A stretch of 64,000 nt of DNA from an uncultured Lactobacillus sp. (GCA_937874185.1 CALNAK010000021.1:434001-498000); one strand, 5' to 3'; positions 51,499-60,844 are shown, counted from the first letter of the stretch. Program-made: numbers and translations. Notes: generated by a model not told the origin, from the letters alone.

Positions 51499-53625
51499 TT
51501 AGTCCACTCCTATGTTAATAACTTCTTCACTGTAATTAATATTTTGTCTCAATTCATTAGCCGTCGATTTACTAATTTTACCGTGTTCTAACATATCTTG
51601 AACAAACGCACGACGATAGCTTAGAGCCTTAATTTCAAGGTTCAGACGATCACTATTAAATTGAGGTGAACGACCGCGATATTTACCCTGAAGTAACTCA
51701 AGACGGTCTTCATAATGACGTTGGAAAATATAAATCAAATTATCAGCGACTTCCTCATGATTAGATTGACTCAATTCCTGAAGTTTAGCCAAAGCACTCT
51801 TGGCCCCGGCAGCTGATATTTTGATTGAATCCTGGTTCATTTGTTTAATGTCATCCGAATTAACGGAACGATAGATCAAGTGTTTTATTTGTAAATAAGT
51901 TCTTCTAAAGTAATTCAAGAAGAATTCAATCGTAGAATTATAACGACGATGCACAATTTCTTTCTTATAATTAGCTATCTTGCTAGTTGCTAAATCATAT
52001 GATTCATCAGAAATTTCATTATTCTCGTATAATTCTTCAATCGCATCAAGTTCACAGTTAAAACAAATATCCCAAAGTTCAGCATCTTTCTTACCCTTAA
52101 CACGACGCTTACTAATTTGGCTCGTTCTAAACTGATTACTATTAGCCTGTATACCTAAATTACGTACATCATAAAGATATTCCGCGATAACAGATGAATA
52201 AACTGCTGTATCACCATCATCCATTTCTGTACGTAATTTTTTAATTGTTTTTTCTAAAATAACTCGGCTTGCTTCATCTTGTGTTAAAAGAATCGGCGTT
52301 GGTTCATCATCCGAGTCATCATCTGAATCATCAATATCTGGACCTAAACTACTACCACGATAAACAACCGGTGCACTATTTTTAGTTAGTAACGGAATTA
52401 TAAAGGTTGCACCTAACAAACTAAAAATAATCACAGCACTAGCAATAAACAACAGTAATGTTCTGGAAGGAAATGCGGCTCCACCTTTAATAGTCATCGG
52501 TATCGACAAAACACCAACCATAGTAACGGCACCACGGACTCCAGAAATACCCGAAATCAGTGAAGTATCCAATCTATGTTTGGACCATAATTCGATTTTC
52601 CCATCACCATTATTAGTAAAGGTCGAATAAACATAACTCCAGATAAAACGAATCACAATTAACATTAACCAAATAACAAATGCCAATGATGTAGCTTTAA
52701 TCGTATTAATATTGTCATTATGAACTAATTCCTCCATCGCAAAGGGAATTTCAATTCCCAATAGGACGAAAACAATTCCGTTAAGAACATAGACAACCAG
52801 GTCCCATGTCCTAGATGTAACTAATCTGATTTCAGGTGTGAAAGTACTCATATTTCTGTTAGAAGATATATTGAGTAATCCTCCAACAACGACTGCGACA
52901 ACACCCGAAACTTTAAAAATATCATCTGCTACATAGTAAATAATAAATGGAACGATAATTTGGATAATCGCATGTAGAATCGAATCGTCTACACCTTGAT
53001 TCATTAGGTACAATCTAATTCCGTTGAACATCCAAACCATTACAGCTCCAAGCAAAGCACCTACAATTGCAATGTAGAAAAAATCCATTGTGGCATTTTT
53101 AAGAGAAAATACACCCGTTACAGTTGCAGCAACTCCATACTTGAAACAAATCAAACCAGATGCATCATTAATTAGACTTTCACCATTTATTAGATGCATC
53201 AATTTGTCGGGAACGTGTGCTTTTTTAGCAATTGATTCCACGGCAATTGGATCTGTTGGAGAAAGAACAGCTACTAAAGTAAACGCAGTTGCCCAAGGTA
53301 AACTGGGAATGAGCCATTTAACAAACACTCCACCAACTAAGGTTGAGATTATAACTAAAATAACTGCATTCCCTAAAATCGGTCCTTTTAATTCCCACAG
53401 TTCTTTCTTGGGAAAATTGTTCCCATCATTAAATATAATTGGTGCGATAAATGCCAACAAGAACCACTCAGTATCAACGTAAACTTTCACGTGCATAAAC
53501 AATGCCGCTAAAATCCCAGCTGATATTTGTAACAAACTAGGTGGAATAGACACAAAGTAGTGGCTAACAATATTGGCAATAATTAAGAGTGAAACAATCA
53601 GGATGATTGATTCAACAATTTCCAC
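51499..53625 (-). CDS. CPA1-family sodium/proton antiporter (NhaP/YjcE-like)
   Basis: About 708 residues: an N-terminal 12-13-helix antiporter domain (about 1-410) and a long hydrophilic C-terminal region (about 300 residues, largely helical, with an acidic DIDDSDDDSDDEP linker). CPA1 motifs are AVLSPTDPIAVESIAKK (about residues 125-141) and LINGESLINDASGLICF (about 149-165), with the ion-binding ND/SPTDP residues. The start is GTG 53625, 8 nt after GAGGGG; GTG 53634 is too close. It sits between cdaA and murB, co-directional. A c-di-AMP link to ion transport is known in the family area but not shown here. Confidence 0.88.
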   Translation of the reverse strand: MEIVESIILIVSLLIIANIVSHYFVSIPPSLLQISAGILAALFMHVKVYVDTEWFLLAFIAPIIFNDGNNFPKKELWELKGPILGNAVILVIISTLVGGVFVKWLIPSLPWATAFTLVAVLSPTDPIAVESIAKKAHVPDKLMHLINGESLINDASGLICFKYGVAATVTGVFSLKNATMDFFYIAIVGALLGAVMVWMFNGIRLYLMNQGVDDSILHAIIQIIVPFIIYYVADDIFKVSGVVAVVVGGLLNISSNRNMSTFTPEIRLVTSRTWDLVVYVLNGIVFVLLGIEIPFAMEELVHNDNINTIKATSLAFVIWLMLIVIRFIWSYVYSTFTNNGDGKIELWSKHRLDTSLISGISGVRGAVTMVGVLSIPMTIKGGAAFPSRTLLLFIASAVIIFSLLGATFIIPLLTKNSAPVVYRGSSLGPDIDDSDDDSDDEPTPILLTQDEASRVILEKTIKKLRTEMDDGDTAVYSSVIAEYLYDVRNLGIQANSNQFRTSQISKRRVKGKKDAELWDICFNCELDAIEELYENNEISDESYDLATSKIANYKKEIVHRRYNSTIEFFLNYFRRTYLQIKHLIYRSVNSDDIKQMNQDSIKISAAGAKSALAKLQELSQSNHEEVADNLIYIFQRHYEDRLELLQGKYRGRSPQFNSDRLNLEIKALSYRRAFVQDMLEHGKISKSTANELRQNINYSEEVINIGVD

Positions 53626-53646
53626 AGACAACACCCCTCTATTTTT

Positions 53647-54546
53647 TTATTTTTTGTCTTCACCAATAATGCGGACTTCGGTATGAAGCTCGACATCAAA
53701 CTTTTCTTTAACAGTCTTTTGGATTAGATGAATTAAATTCAAATAGTCAGTCGCCGTAGCGTGTTTGATATTAACGATAAAACCGGCGTGTTTCATAGAA
53801 ACCTGTGCTCCTCCAAGAATTTTACCTTGAAGACCAGCTTTAATAATCAAAGGACCAGTAAAATGACCCTTTGGACGCTTAAAGACGCTACCACAAGAAG
53901 GATATTCCAAAGGTTGTTTAGAACGTCTTAATTCATTTAGACGATCCATTTCTTCTTGAATAACCTCTTTATTACCACGTTTCAATGCGAACGTAGCGCT
54001 TATAACGATGCCACCATCATCTTGAACAGTACTGTGACGATAATCAAATTTCATATCATCATGAGTCAAAGTCGTGATCTGTCCGTTTGGCAACAATACC
54101 TCAGCAGATTCAAATACATCTCTAATCTCGCCACCATAGGCACCAGCGTTCATAAAGACGGCTCCACCAACGCTACCAGGAATACCTGCAGCAAATTCAA
54201 TACCAGTCAGGCCAGCTTCTTGAGCGGCAATCGTCGTATTAATAATTGTTGCTCCCGCTTCGGCAGTAACCTTTGTTTCGGAAACTTCTATTTTATGGAA
54301 GTTAGGCAAAATAATTACGATGCCACGGATACCACCATCTTTGATAATCAAATTACTAGCATTACCAATGATAGTAATTTGCACATCATTTACTCTCGCA
54401 GTATCAACAATTTCAACTAATTCTTCACGAGTTTTCGGAAATGCCAATACATCTGCGTTCCCACCCGTCTTAGTAAAAGTGTATTTGCTAAGAGGTTCAT
54501 TTAATTTAAATTCAATATTAGGTAATTTTTCAACTGGAAAATTCAA
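53647..54546 (-). CDS. murB: UDP-N-acetylenolpyruvoylglucosamine reductase
   Basis: 299 residues, the FAD enzyme that completes UDP-MurNAc in peptidoglycan synthesis. The FAD site is GNASNLIIKDGGIRG at about residues 61-75, then GIEFAAGIPGSVGGAVFMNAGAYGGE (about 115-140, key G-I-P-G-S-V-G-G and N-A-G-A-Y). The catalytic Ser is in YPSCGSVFKRP near 215-225, and the terminal Glu is in LHTEVRIIGE. This is the shorter Gram-positive-type enzyme. The start is TTG 54546 with AAGGATG upstream. It is divergent from the exonuclease III gene. Confidence 0.96.
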   Translation of the reverse strand: MNFPVEKLPNIEFKLNEPLSKYTFTKTGGNADVLAFPKTREELVEIVDTARVNDVQITIIGNASNLIIKDGGIRGIVIILPNFHKIEVSETKVTAEAGATIINTTIAAQEAGLTGIEFAAGIPGSVGGAVFMNAGAYGGEIRDVFESAEVLLPNGQITTLTHDDMKFDYRHSTVQDDGGIVISATFALKRGNKEVIQEEMDRLNELRRSKQPLEYPSCGSVFKRPKGHFTGPLIIKAGLQGKILGGAQVSMKHAGFIVNIKHATATDYLNLIHLIQKTVKEKFDVELHTEVRIIGEDKK

Positions 54547-54655
54547 TATTCATCATCCTTTATAGCATAGACTTACAGTTAATTTTATCACATACCAAGG
54601 TACATAACGACCTAACAAACATTACATAATGCTATAATTATTTCGAGGTGATTGT

Positions 54656-55417
54656 ATGAAACTTATATCTTGGAACGTTAATGGATTACGTGCCGTGGTA
54701 AAAAAGGATTTTGCACAAATATTTAATGATTTAGATGCCGATATTTTTAGCATTCAAGAAACTAAACTACAAGAAGGTCAGATTGATCTAGAATTGCCTG
54801 GCTATCACCAATACTTCTTTTACGCTAAGAAAAAAGGCTACTCTGGAACAGCAGTCTTCGTTAAAGACGAACCATTAAATGTTCAATATGGTTTAGGAAT
54901 CGATGAATTCGACGATGAGGGTAGAACTTTAACACTCGAATATAAAGACTTCTATTTAATTAATAGTTACACACCTAATTCTCAACAAAAATTAAAGAGA
55001 ATTGATTATCGGATGCGTTATGACGATGCCTTGAGAGCATATATGTTAAAATTATCAACTGATAAACCAGTTATCCTCTGTGGAGATTTAAATGTTGCCC
55101 ACGAAGAAATTGATTTGAAGAATGATAAGACTAATCACAAAAATCCTGGATTCTCAGATGAAGAACGTAATAAATTTACGGAATTATTAGATAGTGGTTT
55201 CATTGATAGTTTCCGTTCACTTCATCCCGACGAGGAAAAATATTCTTGGTGGAGTTACCGTTTTAACGCTCGTCAGAATAACGCCGGCTGGCGTATTGAC
55301 TACTTTGTCATTTCTAACAATGGTCAAAAGTTAATTGATAACGCTGATATTTTAAATGATGTTTATGGATCCGACCACTGCCCCATTGAATTAGATTTAA
55401 ATATTAAAGGAGATTAA
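54656..55417 (+). CDS. exoA: Exodeoxyribonuclease III (AP endonuclease)
   Basis: 253 residues. Acts in base-excision repair: cuts 5' to abasic sites and removes 3' blocks. Catalytic motifs are SWNVNGLRAV (residues 5-14), IQETKLQ (about 32-38; metal Glu), LINSYTPNSQ, LCGDLNVAHEEIDL (about 141-154; catalytic Asp and Asn), and YGSDHCPIEL (about 239-248; catalytic Asp-His pair). It is followed 3 nt later by a DnaQ-like exonuclease gene, so the two form a repair pair. The start follows GAGGTG. Confidence 0.95.
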   Translation: MKLISWNVNGLRAVVKKDFAQIFNDLDADIFSIQETKLQEGQIDLELPGYHQYFFYAKKKGYSGTAVFVKDEPLNVQYGLGIDEFDDEGRTLTLEYKDFYLINSYTPNSQQKLKRIDYRMRYDDALRAYMLKLSTDKPVILCGDLNVAHEEIDLKNDKTNHKNPGFSDEERNKFTELLDSGFIDSFRSLHPDEEKYSWWSYRFNARQNNAGWRIDYFVISNNGQKLIDNADILNDVYGSDHCPIELDLNIKGD

Positions 55418-55420
55418 TTT

Positions 55421-55957
55421 ATGAATTTTGTTTCTATGGATTTTGAAACTGCCAATGGTAAAAGAACTAGTGCCTGTTCATTAGCTCTTGTTTTAGTTAG
55501 GGACAGTCAAATTGTTGACAGTTTTTACACATTAATTAATCCACAAGAATACTTCAGTCCCAGAAATATTCAGATCCACCATATCCATCCCGAGGATGTT
55601 GCTGATGCTCCAACTTTTGATGAAGTTTGGCCACATATCCAAACTCTATTTGATAATAGCCATTTGGTTGCTGCACATAATGCTAGTTTTGATAACAGCG
55701 TTTTGAAAAACACACTAACCAACTACGGAATTATGGCTCCAAAATATTTAACGATTGATACTTTGAGAACAAGTCGGAAGTTTTTCCCCGACTTTCCCAA
55801 TCATAAATTAAATACGGTTTCTGAACGATTAAATATTGATCTCAGAAATCATCACAATGCGTTGGCTGATAGTGTTGCTTGTGCTGAAATTCTTATTAAA
55901 ACTGAACAGGAATTTGGAACCGAGCAAATTAAAAAGATGGTTAAATTAACTAGTTAA
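55421..55957 (+). CDS. DnaQ-like DEDDh 3'-5' exonuclease
   Basis: 178 residues, a stand-alone epsilon-type exonuclease. Exo I is MDFETAN (residues 6-12, D and E), Exo II is AAHNASFDNSVL (about 88-99, D), and Exo III is HHNALADSVACAEI (about 147-160, H and D). All four acidic residues and the His are present, so it should be active on DNA or RNA 3' ends. It lacks other polymerase III domains. Its partner gene upstream is exonuclease III. The start follows AAAGGAG. Confidence 0.9.
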   Translation: MNFVSMDFETANGKRTSACSLALVLVRDSQIVDSFYTLINPQEYFSPRNIQIHHIHPEDVADAPTFDEVWPHIQTLFDNSHLVAAHNASFDNSVLKNTLTNYGIMAPKYLTIDTLRTSRKFFPDFPNHKLNTVSERLNIDLRNHHNALADSVACAEILIKTEQEFGTEQIKKMVKLTS

Positions 55958-55993
55958 AGCAAAAAAGTTTGAACCATAACTAAATTATTACTC

Positions 55994-56124
55994 AAACTTA
56001 CAGCGTAAACGAGGAACAAAACACAACTCCACTCCGCTTAATCCAAAATGGACGGTAACTCAAAATCGAGTTACCGTCCATTTTACATTAATGCTCGGAA
56101 GCTGAACATGTTTTGTTCCGCTCT
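55994..56124 (-). repeat. Repeated structured element, copy 2
   Basis: About 131 bp, homologous to 43613-43746. It shares the frame AAACTT.CAGC, CTCCGCTTAA and TTAATGCTCGGAAGCT, but its inner hairpin (TGGACGGTAACTC...GAGTTACCGTCCA, 56045-56084) is entirely different in sequence while still perfectly paired. The outer stem GAACAAAAC/GTTTTGTTC differs from copy 1 by paired changes. Like copy 1, it lies immediately after the stop of a leftward gene (here GNAT) and has a convergent gene on the other side. Confidence 0.75.
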
Positions 56125-56128
56125 CTTC

Positions 56129-56593
56129 CTACACATTTTTCCCCATAATTAATGTTTCTTTTTTGGTTAGTTCAGTTATAAAACCAGCTTTTTGATAAAC
56201 ATGAATTGCAGCAGAGTTATTTTTGTACACTTCCAAATAAATTTTAGATAGTGGTGAATCAATTGCCCAATTCAAGGCATCCTCTAACAAATAACTAGCG
56301 ATACCATTATTCCAAAATTCCTGATCAACTACGACGCCAAATTCTGCCTTGTCATCATCGGAATTTTCAATTCGACAATAACCAATAACTTTATCATCAA
56401 GAATTGCCACCATCAATTCATCAACTTTAGAATGAAAAATTTCAGCTAATGAATCAGATTCCTGTTCGGCAGTAACATTTTTAATATCATCAAATTCAAT
56501 AAAATCGGTCTGTTGGCTAGCTTTCTTCAAAAATTCTAATAACTCAACAGCATCATCAGGAATTGCTTCACGTAATATTAATTGTTCACTCAT
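56129..56593 (-). CDS. GNAT-family N-acetyltransferase
   Basis: 154 residues. It shows AEFGVVVDQEFWNNGIASYLLEDALNWA (key V-x-x-x-F/W-x-N-x-G-I-A acetyl-CoA loop) at about residues 82-109 and IYLEVYKNNSAAIHVYQKAGF at about 117-137. It overlaps the end of tsaE by 4 nt (ATGA), so it is translated from the same message. RimI-like proteins often neighbour tsaE/tsaB genes, but this one looks more like a general GNAT; its target is unknown. Confidence 0.82.
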   Translation of the reverse strand: MSEQLILREAIPDDAVELLEFLKKASQQTDFIEFDDIKNVTAEQESDSLAEIFHSKVDELMVAILDDKVIGYCRIENSDDDKAEFGVVVDQEFWNNGIASYLLEDALNWAIDSPLSKIYLEVYKNNSAAIHVYQKAGFITELTKKETLIMGKNV

Positions 56594-57054
56594 GCTAAAT
56601 CTCCAAATTTACGGTCAGCATACTTTTTACCATGTAATTTAAAAATAATTTCTCGATCATCATCATTAGACAATCGCTTAATATTAATTGAAATATGTTC
56701 TTCAGGAATTTCATCCTTAATGAATTGAGGCCATTCGACAATGGTAATTCCATCACCATTGAAATATTCATCAAATCCTAAATCTTCATCAGGACTACTT
56801 TCCAAACGATAGGCATCCATATGATAAAGCGGTACACGTCCATCTTGATATTCACGAATCAATGTAAAAGTTGGACTCTTAACGTTTCTCTTGATACCTA
56901 ATCCACGTGCTAATCCACGAGTTAAAGTTGTTTTACCAACACCTAAATCACCATTTAACACAATAACATCCCCAGCTTGCAACAAGTTTGAGATTTTAGA
57001 ACCCAATTCTTCTGTTTCTTCATATGAATGTGTTGTTAATTGATATTCGAGCAT
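56590..57054 (-). CDS. tsaE: tRNA t6A biosynthesis ATPase TsaE
   Basis: 154 residues. Walker A is GDLGVGKTTLTRGLARGLG at about residues 40-58, followed by VKSPTFTLIREYQDGRVPLYHMDAYRL (about 63-89, key S-P-T-F and the HxDxYR motif) and the ITIVEWPQFI segment. It works with TsaB and TsaD to place threonylcarbamoyl on A37 of ANN-decoding tRNAs. It lies after pta, with a 15-nt gap, and the start follows AAGGAG. Confidence 0.95.
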   Translation of the reverse strand: MLEYQLTTHSYEETEELGSKISNLLQAGDVIVLNGDLGVGKTTLTRGLARGLGIKRNVKSPTFTLIREYQDGRVPLYHMDAYRLESSPDEDLGFDEYFNGDGITIVEWPQFIKDEIPEEHISINIKRLSNDDDREIIFKLHGKKYADRKFGDLA

Positions 57055-57069
57055 ATTCTCTCCTTAATT

Positions 57070-58038
57070 CTATAATGCCAATGCAGCAGTCAAAATTGCT
57101 GACTTGTAAACATCCTCTTCATTGCATCCACGAGATAAATCAGAAATAGGCTTAGCAAGTCCTTGCAAAACAGGTCCAATAGCTTCAAAGCCACCAAATC
57201 TTTGAGCAATCTTGTAGCCGATATTACCTGATTGCAAATCTGGGAAGACGAAGACATTAGCATGTCCAGCAACCTTTGAACCTGGTGCCTTTTGAGCTCC
57301 AACGCTTGGAACTACCGCAGCATCTAATTGTAATTCACCATCAAGTGCCAAATCAGGTGCTAATTCATGAGCAATCTTTGTTGCTTCAGCAACTTTTGTA
57401 ACTTCATCACTCTTGGCACTACCCTTTGTTGAAAAGCTAAGCATAGCAACTTTAGGATCAATGTCAAACAATTTAGCAGTCTTAGCTGTTTGAACAGCAA
57501 TTTCTGCCAATTCTTGAGCATTTGGATTAATATTAATAGCACAGTCAGCAAACATATATCTTTGGTCGTCCTTTTGAACGATAAATGAACCACTGATACG
57601 TGAGTTACCTGGTGCAGTCTTAACAATTTGTAGTGCTGGACGAACAGTATCTCCAGTTGAATGAATTGCTCCAGAAACCATTCCGTCAGCTTTGTCCATA
57701 TAAACTAGCATTGTTCCAAAATAGTTATTGTCTAAAAGCATTGTTTCGGCTTGTTCTTTAGTATTCTTACCTTTACGACGCTCAACAAATTTTTCCACCA
57801 TCGCATCAAAATCTGCATAATTTTTAGGATCAATAATTTTAATACCAGAAATATCAAATGACTTTTCTTCAGCAATTTTATTAATTGCATCTGAATTCCC
57901 CAATAAAATAGGTTTCAAAACATTTTCTTTAACTAGACGAGCTGCGGCACCTAAAATTCTAGGCTCTTCACCTTCAGGAAATACTATTGTTAAATCTTTC
58001 CCATCAATCTTACTTTTAAGGCTTTCAAATAAATCCAT
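57070..58038 (-). CDS. pta: Phosphate acetyltransferase
   Basis: 322 residues, the short single-domain enzyme. It converts acetyl-CoA and phosphate to acetyl phosphate, which AckA uses for ATP. Family features are IVFPEGEEPRILGAA (about 19-33), DGMVSGAIHSTGDTVRPALQIVKT (about 118-141, key S-G-A and T-x-x-T-V-R-P-A-L), LSFSTKGSAKSDEV (about 200-213) and the terminal NVFVFPDLQSGNIGYKIAQRFGG (key F-P-D-L). The start ATG overlaps the ung stop by one base (TAATG) and has GGAGG before it. Gene order ung-pta-tsaE is common in lactobacilli. Confidence 0.96.
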   Translation of the reverse strand: MDLFESLKSKIDGKDLTIVFPEGEEPRILGAAARLVKENVLKPILLGNSDAINKIAEEKSFDISGIKIIDPKNYADFDAMVEKFVERRKGKNTKEQAETMLLDNNYFGTMLVYMDKADGMVSGAIHSTGDTVRPALQIVKTAPGNSRISGSFIVQKDDQRYMFADCAININPNAQELAEIAVQTAKTAKLFDIDPKVAMLSFSTKGSAKSDEVTKVAEATKIAHELAPDLALDGELQLDAAVVPSVGAQKAPGSKVAGHANVFVFPDLQSGNIGYKIAQRFGGFEAIGPVLQGLAKPISDLSRGCNEEDVYKSAILTAALAL

Positions 58039-58733
58039 TACTCTTCCTCCATCTCATCGGCATTCTCTGGTAATTGCCAATTAATTTCTTCTTCATTATA
58101 GTTTAAAAGCGCTTTATTTGCTTTAGAAAATGGTTTTGAACCGAAGAAACCATATCGAGCAGCGAATGGACTTGGATGTGGTGACGAAATAATTGTATTT
58201 TTTGATTCATCGATCAATGGAATTTTGCTCTTTGCGGCATTTCCCCAAAGAATGAAAACAACCTTACCACGTTCTGATAAAGCTTTAATCGCATAATCAG
58301 TTAATTCTTCCCAGCCCTTGCCTTTATGGGAGAAAGCTTGACCCTTGCGAACTGTCAAAACAGAGTTCAATAATAAAACACCCTGTTCTGCCCATGATTT
58401 AAGATAACCATGGTTAACTGGTGTACAACCAAGGTCATCCTGTAATTCTTTATATATATTTCTTAATGAAGGCGGTATTCTAACACCGGGAGCCACTGCA
58501 AAACTACAACCAATAGCTTGATTGGGCTCGTGATATGGATCTTGTCCCAAAATAACTACTTTAGTATCAGCGAATGATGTCCATTTAAAAGCTTGAAAAA
58601 TATTATTCATATTTGGATAAATAATCTGTGTACTGTATTCTTCTTTTAAAAAATTATGTAAATTATGGTAGTACGGTTTGTCAAATTCATCGTTCAAAAC
58701 GTCCTGCCAATCATTTTTTATTAATGTTCTCAA
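58038..58733 (-). CDS. ung: Uracil-DNA glycosylase
   Basis: 231 residues, family 1 UDG. The water-activating motif GQDPYHEPNQAIGCSFAV is at about residues 64-81 (catalytic Asp), with IPPSLRNIYKEL near 87-98 and the leucine-loop HPSPFAARYGFFGSKPFS near 190-207. The start is TTG 58733 (MRTLIKNDW...), preceded by AGGTAGGTG; this gives the standard length, while the frame stays open to 58781. It removes uracil from DNA in base-excision repair, like the exonuclease III gene nearby. Confidence 0.94.
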   Translation of the reverse strand: MRTLIKNDWQDVLNDEFDKPYYHNLHNFLKEEYSTQIIYPNMNNIFQAFKWTSFADTKVVILGQDPYHEPNQAIGCSFAVAPGVRIPPSLRNIYKELQDDLGCTPVNHGYLKSWAEQGVLLLNSVLTVRKGQAFSHKGKGWEELTDYAIKALSERGKVVFILWGNAAKSKIPLIDESKNTIISSPHPSPFAARYGFFGSKPFSKANKALLNYNEEEINWQLPENADEMEEE

Positions 58734-58815
58734 ATTTACACCTACCTGTTTTGATATTAATACTATAAAATATGGTAACATTCACATATAGCATAACGCA
58801 TTCGGAGGGAACTTT

Positions 58816-59694
58816 ATGATTAAATTAATTGCATCCGATATGGATGGAACATTACTAAATGATAAAATGGCGGTTTCTGATCGTAACATCGAAGCCATCA
58901 AAAACGCCCAAAAAGCCGGCATTGAATTTTTAATTGCAACTGGTCGAAGTATTGAGGAAGCTAGACCATTTTTAAAAGATCGTGTTCACCCGGGATTCAT
59001 TACCTTAAATGGTGCTGAAGTTTATGACGACAAAGAACAACCCATTTCAAGTAACCCACTTTCTGAGGATTCCAAAAATAAAGTTATCGAATATTTCCAC
59101 AAACACAATATGTATTTCGAAGTAGTCACAAATAAGGGTGTCTTCTCTGATAATAAGGAACTTCGTATCTCTAGTTTGGCTCAACTATTAGTCAAACTTA
59201 ATCCAAGTACAACTTATGAGGATGCACTAAAGGCTACCGTAGAACGTGTCAAAATGACACCGATGACTTTTGTTCCTAACTACGATGAAATCTTGAATGA
59301 TAAGTCATATCAAATTATGAAGTTATTAGCTTTTAGTGATAAAGAAAAAGAAGTTCTCGATCCCTTGAAAAAAGAAATTGAAGATAACATTTCTGATGTA
59401 GTTGTAACATCATCTTCACCCAATAACGTAGAGATTAATAGTATTGACGCTCAAAAGGGAATTGCCCTTCTAGAATATGCCGAAAGTAAGAATATTAAAC
59501 CCGAAGAAACTATGGCCATTGGTGACAATCTTAATGATGCTTCCATGATTAAGGCCGCCGGTGTTGGTGTTGCTATGGCTAATGCCATCCCTACTATCAA
59601 AGAGCTAGCCCAAATTTCAACTGATAACAACGTCAATGACGGAGTTGCACAAATTGTTGAAAAAGTTATTGCAAAGGCAAATTCACAGGAATAA
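58816..59694 (+). CDS. HAD-superfamily Cof-type phosphatase
   Basis: 292 residues. HAD motif I is ASDMDGTLLND at about residues 6-16, motif II is FLIATGRS at about 38-45, and motif IV is MAIGDNLNDASMIKAAG at about 236-252. The long C2-type cap between about 80 and 205 marks the Cof/YidA subgroup, which dephosphorylates sugar phosphates or flavin-related compounds. The precise substrate is unknown. It is followed 3 nt later by an unknown gene. The start follows CGGAGGG. Confidence 0.9.
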   Translation: MIKLIASDMDGTLLNDKMAVSDRNIEAIKNAQKAGIEFLIATGRSIEEARPFLKDRVHPGFITLNGAEVYDDKEQPISSNPLSEDSKNKVIEYFHKHNMYFEVVTNKGVFSDNKELRISSLAQLLVKLNPSTTYEDALKATVERVKMTPMTFVPNYDEILNDKSYQIMKLLAFSDKEKEVLDPLKKEIEDNISDVVVTSSSPNNVEINSIDAQKGIALLEYAESKNIKPEETMAIGDNLNDASMIKAAGVGVAMANAIPTIKELAQISTDNNVNDGVAQIVEKVIAKANSQE

Positions 59695-59697
59695 CAA

Positions 59698-60246
59698 ATG
59701 AATCTTTATATTCGAAAAGCGGATTTAGCAGTCGGTAATATTCTCGTTATTGCAAATCAAAATAAGGAAACTATTTTCATTGCGGCTCGCGATAAAAATA
59801 ATCCTTATTTGATAAAACTCTATAATCGTTTGAATACGTTAATTGGTGAAATAAAGTTAAAAAATAATTTTTTAAAAATATATTCAATTGAAATAAATGG
59901 TGAAGAGAAAGCTACTATAAATGCTCTCCCAATGTTGGATATAAAATACGTCCATCTCAGCAAAATTAATTGGAATGTGATGGGTAATATTCCAATGTCT
60001 GACTATCGAGTTACAAAAGCTGGTCACCAGATCATGTTTGTTCAACCAACGATTCTCAGTCAGGGACATCCCGGCTTAGAAATTTGTTTTGAGAATTTAG
60101 ATGACGGACCTATTGGTACTCTTTTAACGATTTTCTTGAATAAATATATTAGGTTACCAACCTTGTCATCCGGAACAGAACTTGATGGTATTGGATTAAA
60201 ATCTAAAATACCATATCTAAATAATTTCAAAAATAAATGTGACTAA
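59698..60246 (+). CDS. Hypothetical protein, possibly LURP-one/tubby-like fold
   Basis: 182 residues, soluble, mostly beta-strand. It begins LYIRKADLAVGNILVIANQNKETIFIAARD and continues with regular alternating strands and short turns (LIGEIKLKNNFLKIYSIEING), a pattern seen in LURP-one-related/YxjI-like proteins. This is a fold impression without diagnostic residues. It is 3 nt downstream of the HAD phosphatase gene, so in the same operon, with GGAATAAC as a weak ribosome binding site. It ends at a bidirectional terminator. Confidence 0.55.
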   Translation: MNLYIRKADLAVGNILVIANQNKETIFIAARDKNNPYLIKLYNRLNTLIGEIKLKNNFLKIYSIEINGEEKATINALPMLDIKYVHLSKINWNVMGNIPMSDYRVTKAGHQIMFVQPTILSQGHPGLEICFENLDDGPIGTLLTIFLNKYIRLPTLSSGTELDGIGLKSKIPYLNNFKNKCD

Positions 60247-60280
60247 AAAAAGCTTGAAGAATTTATCTTCAGGCTTTTTA
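60245..60280 (+). terminator. Bidirectional terminator between convergent genes
   Basis: AAAAAAAGCTTGAAGA pairs with TCTTCAGGCTTTTT around ATTTA. It overlaps the stop codons of the rightward unknown gene and the leftward GNAT gene. Confidence 0.82.
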
Positions 60281-60844
60281 CTTGTCCAAATCATATTGCA
60301 TATGATCGTATAAATGACTTCCAATGTATAATTGACCGACTTTTTTAAAACCAGTCTTTACATAAACGTGTTTTGCAGGTTCATTATTTACATCAACATT
60401 CAAACTAAGAATCTTTTCACCACGTTCACGCATGACGTCGATAAAGTGTTCCATAGTTTTTGTACCAATACCTTTATTTTGATAATCAGGAGCAACAGCA
60501 AATGAATCCAAGTACCATTCGCCAGGCCAAGCTTCCTTGTCACCAAACAAGTTCTTTTCTTTAATGCCGTATTTGTGCATAATCTTAATCAACGGTTCAT
60601 CGATGTTATCTTCAAGTTTCTCAGGATAACCAACAACGATTGCAACTACCTTACCATCAATCTCGTTTACAAGGATATTATCAAAGCCATAACGGTATCC
60701 AGGTTGGAAGAAACCTTCCTTTATGACTTGTGCCATCTTTTCATTACCAATTTCTTTAAAAACATCTAATTCCATTTCATCGAAGATTTGGAACAATATT
60801 GGCAATATCTGATCTGCATCCTCTTCTTTTGCATATCTAAACAT
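60278..60844 (-). CDS. GNAT-family N-acetyltransferase
   Basis: 188 residues. The acetyl-CoA site is seen in WYLDSFAVAPDYQNKGIGTKTMEHFIDVMRERG at about residues 109-141 (key V-A-P-x-x-Q-N-K-G-I-G). LSLNVDVNNEPAKHVYVKTGFKKVG follows. Family pattern and size are standard; the target is unknown. The start follows GAGGTG. The gene stands alone between convergent neighbours. Confidence 0.85.
   Translation of the reverse strand: MFRYAKEEDADQILPILFQIFDEMELDVFKEIGNEKMAQVIKEGFFQPGYRYGFDNILVNEIDGKVVAIVVGYPEKLEDNIDEPLIKIMHKYGIKEKNLFGDKEAWPGEWYLDSFAVAPDYQNKGIGTKTMEHFIDVMRERGEKILSLNVDVNNEPAKHVYVKTGFKKVGQLYIGSHLYDHMQYDLDK

Noticed and set aside
54656..55957. Exonuclease III plus DnaQ-like exonuclease as a defence pair
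   Set aside because: Both look like ordinary housekeeping repair or nuclease genes with standard motifs, and nothing around them suggests a defence island.
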